DNA of 64,000 nucleotides from the NCBI RefSeq assembly GCF_050030965.1, contig NZ_CP188297.1:3720001-3784000 (forward strand), given 5' to 3'. The position numbers were made by a program, and so were the translations under genes. Shown one piece after another: positions 63,503-64,000 of this stretch (its first letter is position 1; every line of letters starts with the position of its first letter). This stretch comes from Glutamicibacter sp002979865. Its GTDB lineage: Bacteria; Actinomycetota; Actinomycetes; Actinomycetales; Micrococcaceae. A model generated the notes under the pieces. The model did not search any database and was not told the origin of the DNA. It worked only from the letters and a program-made list of their open reading frames with translations.

Positions 63503-64000
63503 ATGCTGAATCGTACCAGGAACATTAAGAAGCACTCTTCCCGCGGTAGACGCATATTTGACGACTTTGATAGCGCACTTCGTGCAGGTCTTCCTGAAGG
63601 GCTTACCATTATCAAATCCAACGGACGATATTTCGATTTCTACTTCGAAGACCGAAATTCTCCGGTGACCCTGGTCACATTCCATGCGGCAACTGGACCC
63701 AAAACCGTTGAGTATCCTATTTTTACTGGATCGCGTTTCGCTGAGAAGCTCGGTGTCAACTTACTCGCCTTCGCCGACTCCGCTTGTGGCGGAGCAGAAA
63801 AACTACTCACTTTTTGGCACCAAAGCACCAAACGAGTTCCGTCTGGTAAGTTCATCCCGTCAATCATCGCCCTGACACAGCGTCCCGGGCAAGAAAAACA
63901 TCTTATTTTTTTTGGTTCCTCCGCTGGCGGATATGCGGCTCTTCATTACAGTACCTACTTTCCAAAGTCAGTTGCATTAGTGATGAATCCTCGCATTGAA
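63503..64000 (+). CDS. alpha/beta-hydrolase-like protein of AT-rich end, copy 2 (cut by window edge)
   Basis: 166 codons, open at base 64000. From ATG 63503: MLNRTRNIKKHSSRGRRIFD, then SPVTLVTFHAATGPKTVEYP and HLIFFGSSAGGYAALHYSTY, with Ser in GSSAGG as the likely nucleophile, and ALVMNPRIE at the edge. The elbow and the following VALVxNP segment match copy 1 (ALVWNPQTD), so they are tandem paralogues. The catalytic acid and His would lie beyond the window. Confidence 0.7.
   Translation, partial: MLNRTRNIKKHSSRGRRIFDDFDSALRAGLPEGLTIIKSNGRYFDFYFEDRNSPVTLVTFHAATGPKTVEYPIFTGSRFAEKLGVNLLAFADSACGGAEKLLTFWHQSTKRVPSGKFIPSIIALTQRPGQEKHLIFFGSSAGGYAALHYSTYFPKSVALVMNPRIE

Overview
The window is a continuous stretch of high-GC actinobacterial chromosome. 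Core gene content and order (rpsP-KH-rimM-trmD-rplS-lepB, ffh, ftsY, smc), frequent GTG/TTG starts, strong AGGAG-type ribosome binding sites, DUF222/HNH proteins, a CW_binding_2 lysozyme and a DUF6480-like small protein point to the Micrococcaceae (Arthrobacter/Glutamicibacter group). This assignment rests on gene content only; no database search was possible.

Layout. 1-5.0 kb: 5' part of a secreted S1 protease, then the ribosomal/tRNA-modification/signal-peptidase block on the minus strand. 5.1-16.2 kb: accessory genes: LysE exporter, HNH protein, siderophore permeases with a divergent binding lipoprotein behind a DtxR/IdeR-like box, a GT4 glycosyltransferase with a hexapeptide acetyltransferase, a two-domain VOC protein, and a decayed patch (frameshifted thermonuclease, nonsense-interrupted YoeB toxin beside an intact YefM antitoxin, unclassified debris). 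17.0-25.5 kb: a catabolic module: GntP transporter, family III CoA-transferase and HMG-CoA-lyase-like enzyme, an IclR regulator, and two near-identical acyl-CoA synthetases on either side. 25.5-29.6 kb: two divergent paralogues of unknown function and ffh. 29.8-31.8 kb: M23 peptidase with a very long Pro/Ala tail. 32.3-45.2 kb: a stress/redox island (lipase-like hydrolase, DUF6480, cyclodeaminase, frameshifted FMN reductase, phytoene-desaturase-type oxidoreductase, CsbD, general stress protein 26-like protein, YihY, KatE) that also holds an uncharacterised trio: acyl-CoA-dehydrogenase-like, PIG-L/methyltransferase fusion and GT2. 45.4-50.5 kb: ammonium transporter, coiled-coil lipoprotein, 3-methyladenine glycosylase, acyltransferase-3/SGNH. 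51.0-61.2 kb: ftsY and smc, split by an MFS transporter, a GH25 lysozyme and a glycosyltransferase. 61.3-64.0 kb: a serine beta-lactamase-like hydrolase, then an AT-richer end with two related alpha/beta-hydrolase-like genes, the second cut by the window edge.

How the genes work together. Translation (rpsP, rplS, rimM, trmD), protein export (lepB, ffh, ftsY) and chromosome segregation (smc) form a conserved backbone interrupted by accessory blocks. Four transcription units in the stress island share a promoter with the -10 hexamer TAGCGT and mostly TTGRSS -35 boxes, suggesting co-regulation. The two acyl-CoA synthetases share an 11-bp promoter core. Cell-surface functions recur: GT4/acetyltransferase, M23, acyltransferase 3, GH25 and GT2. 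No insertion sequence, prophage, CRISPR array, tRNA or rRNA gene was recognised.
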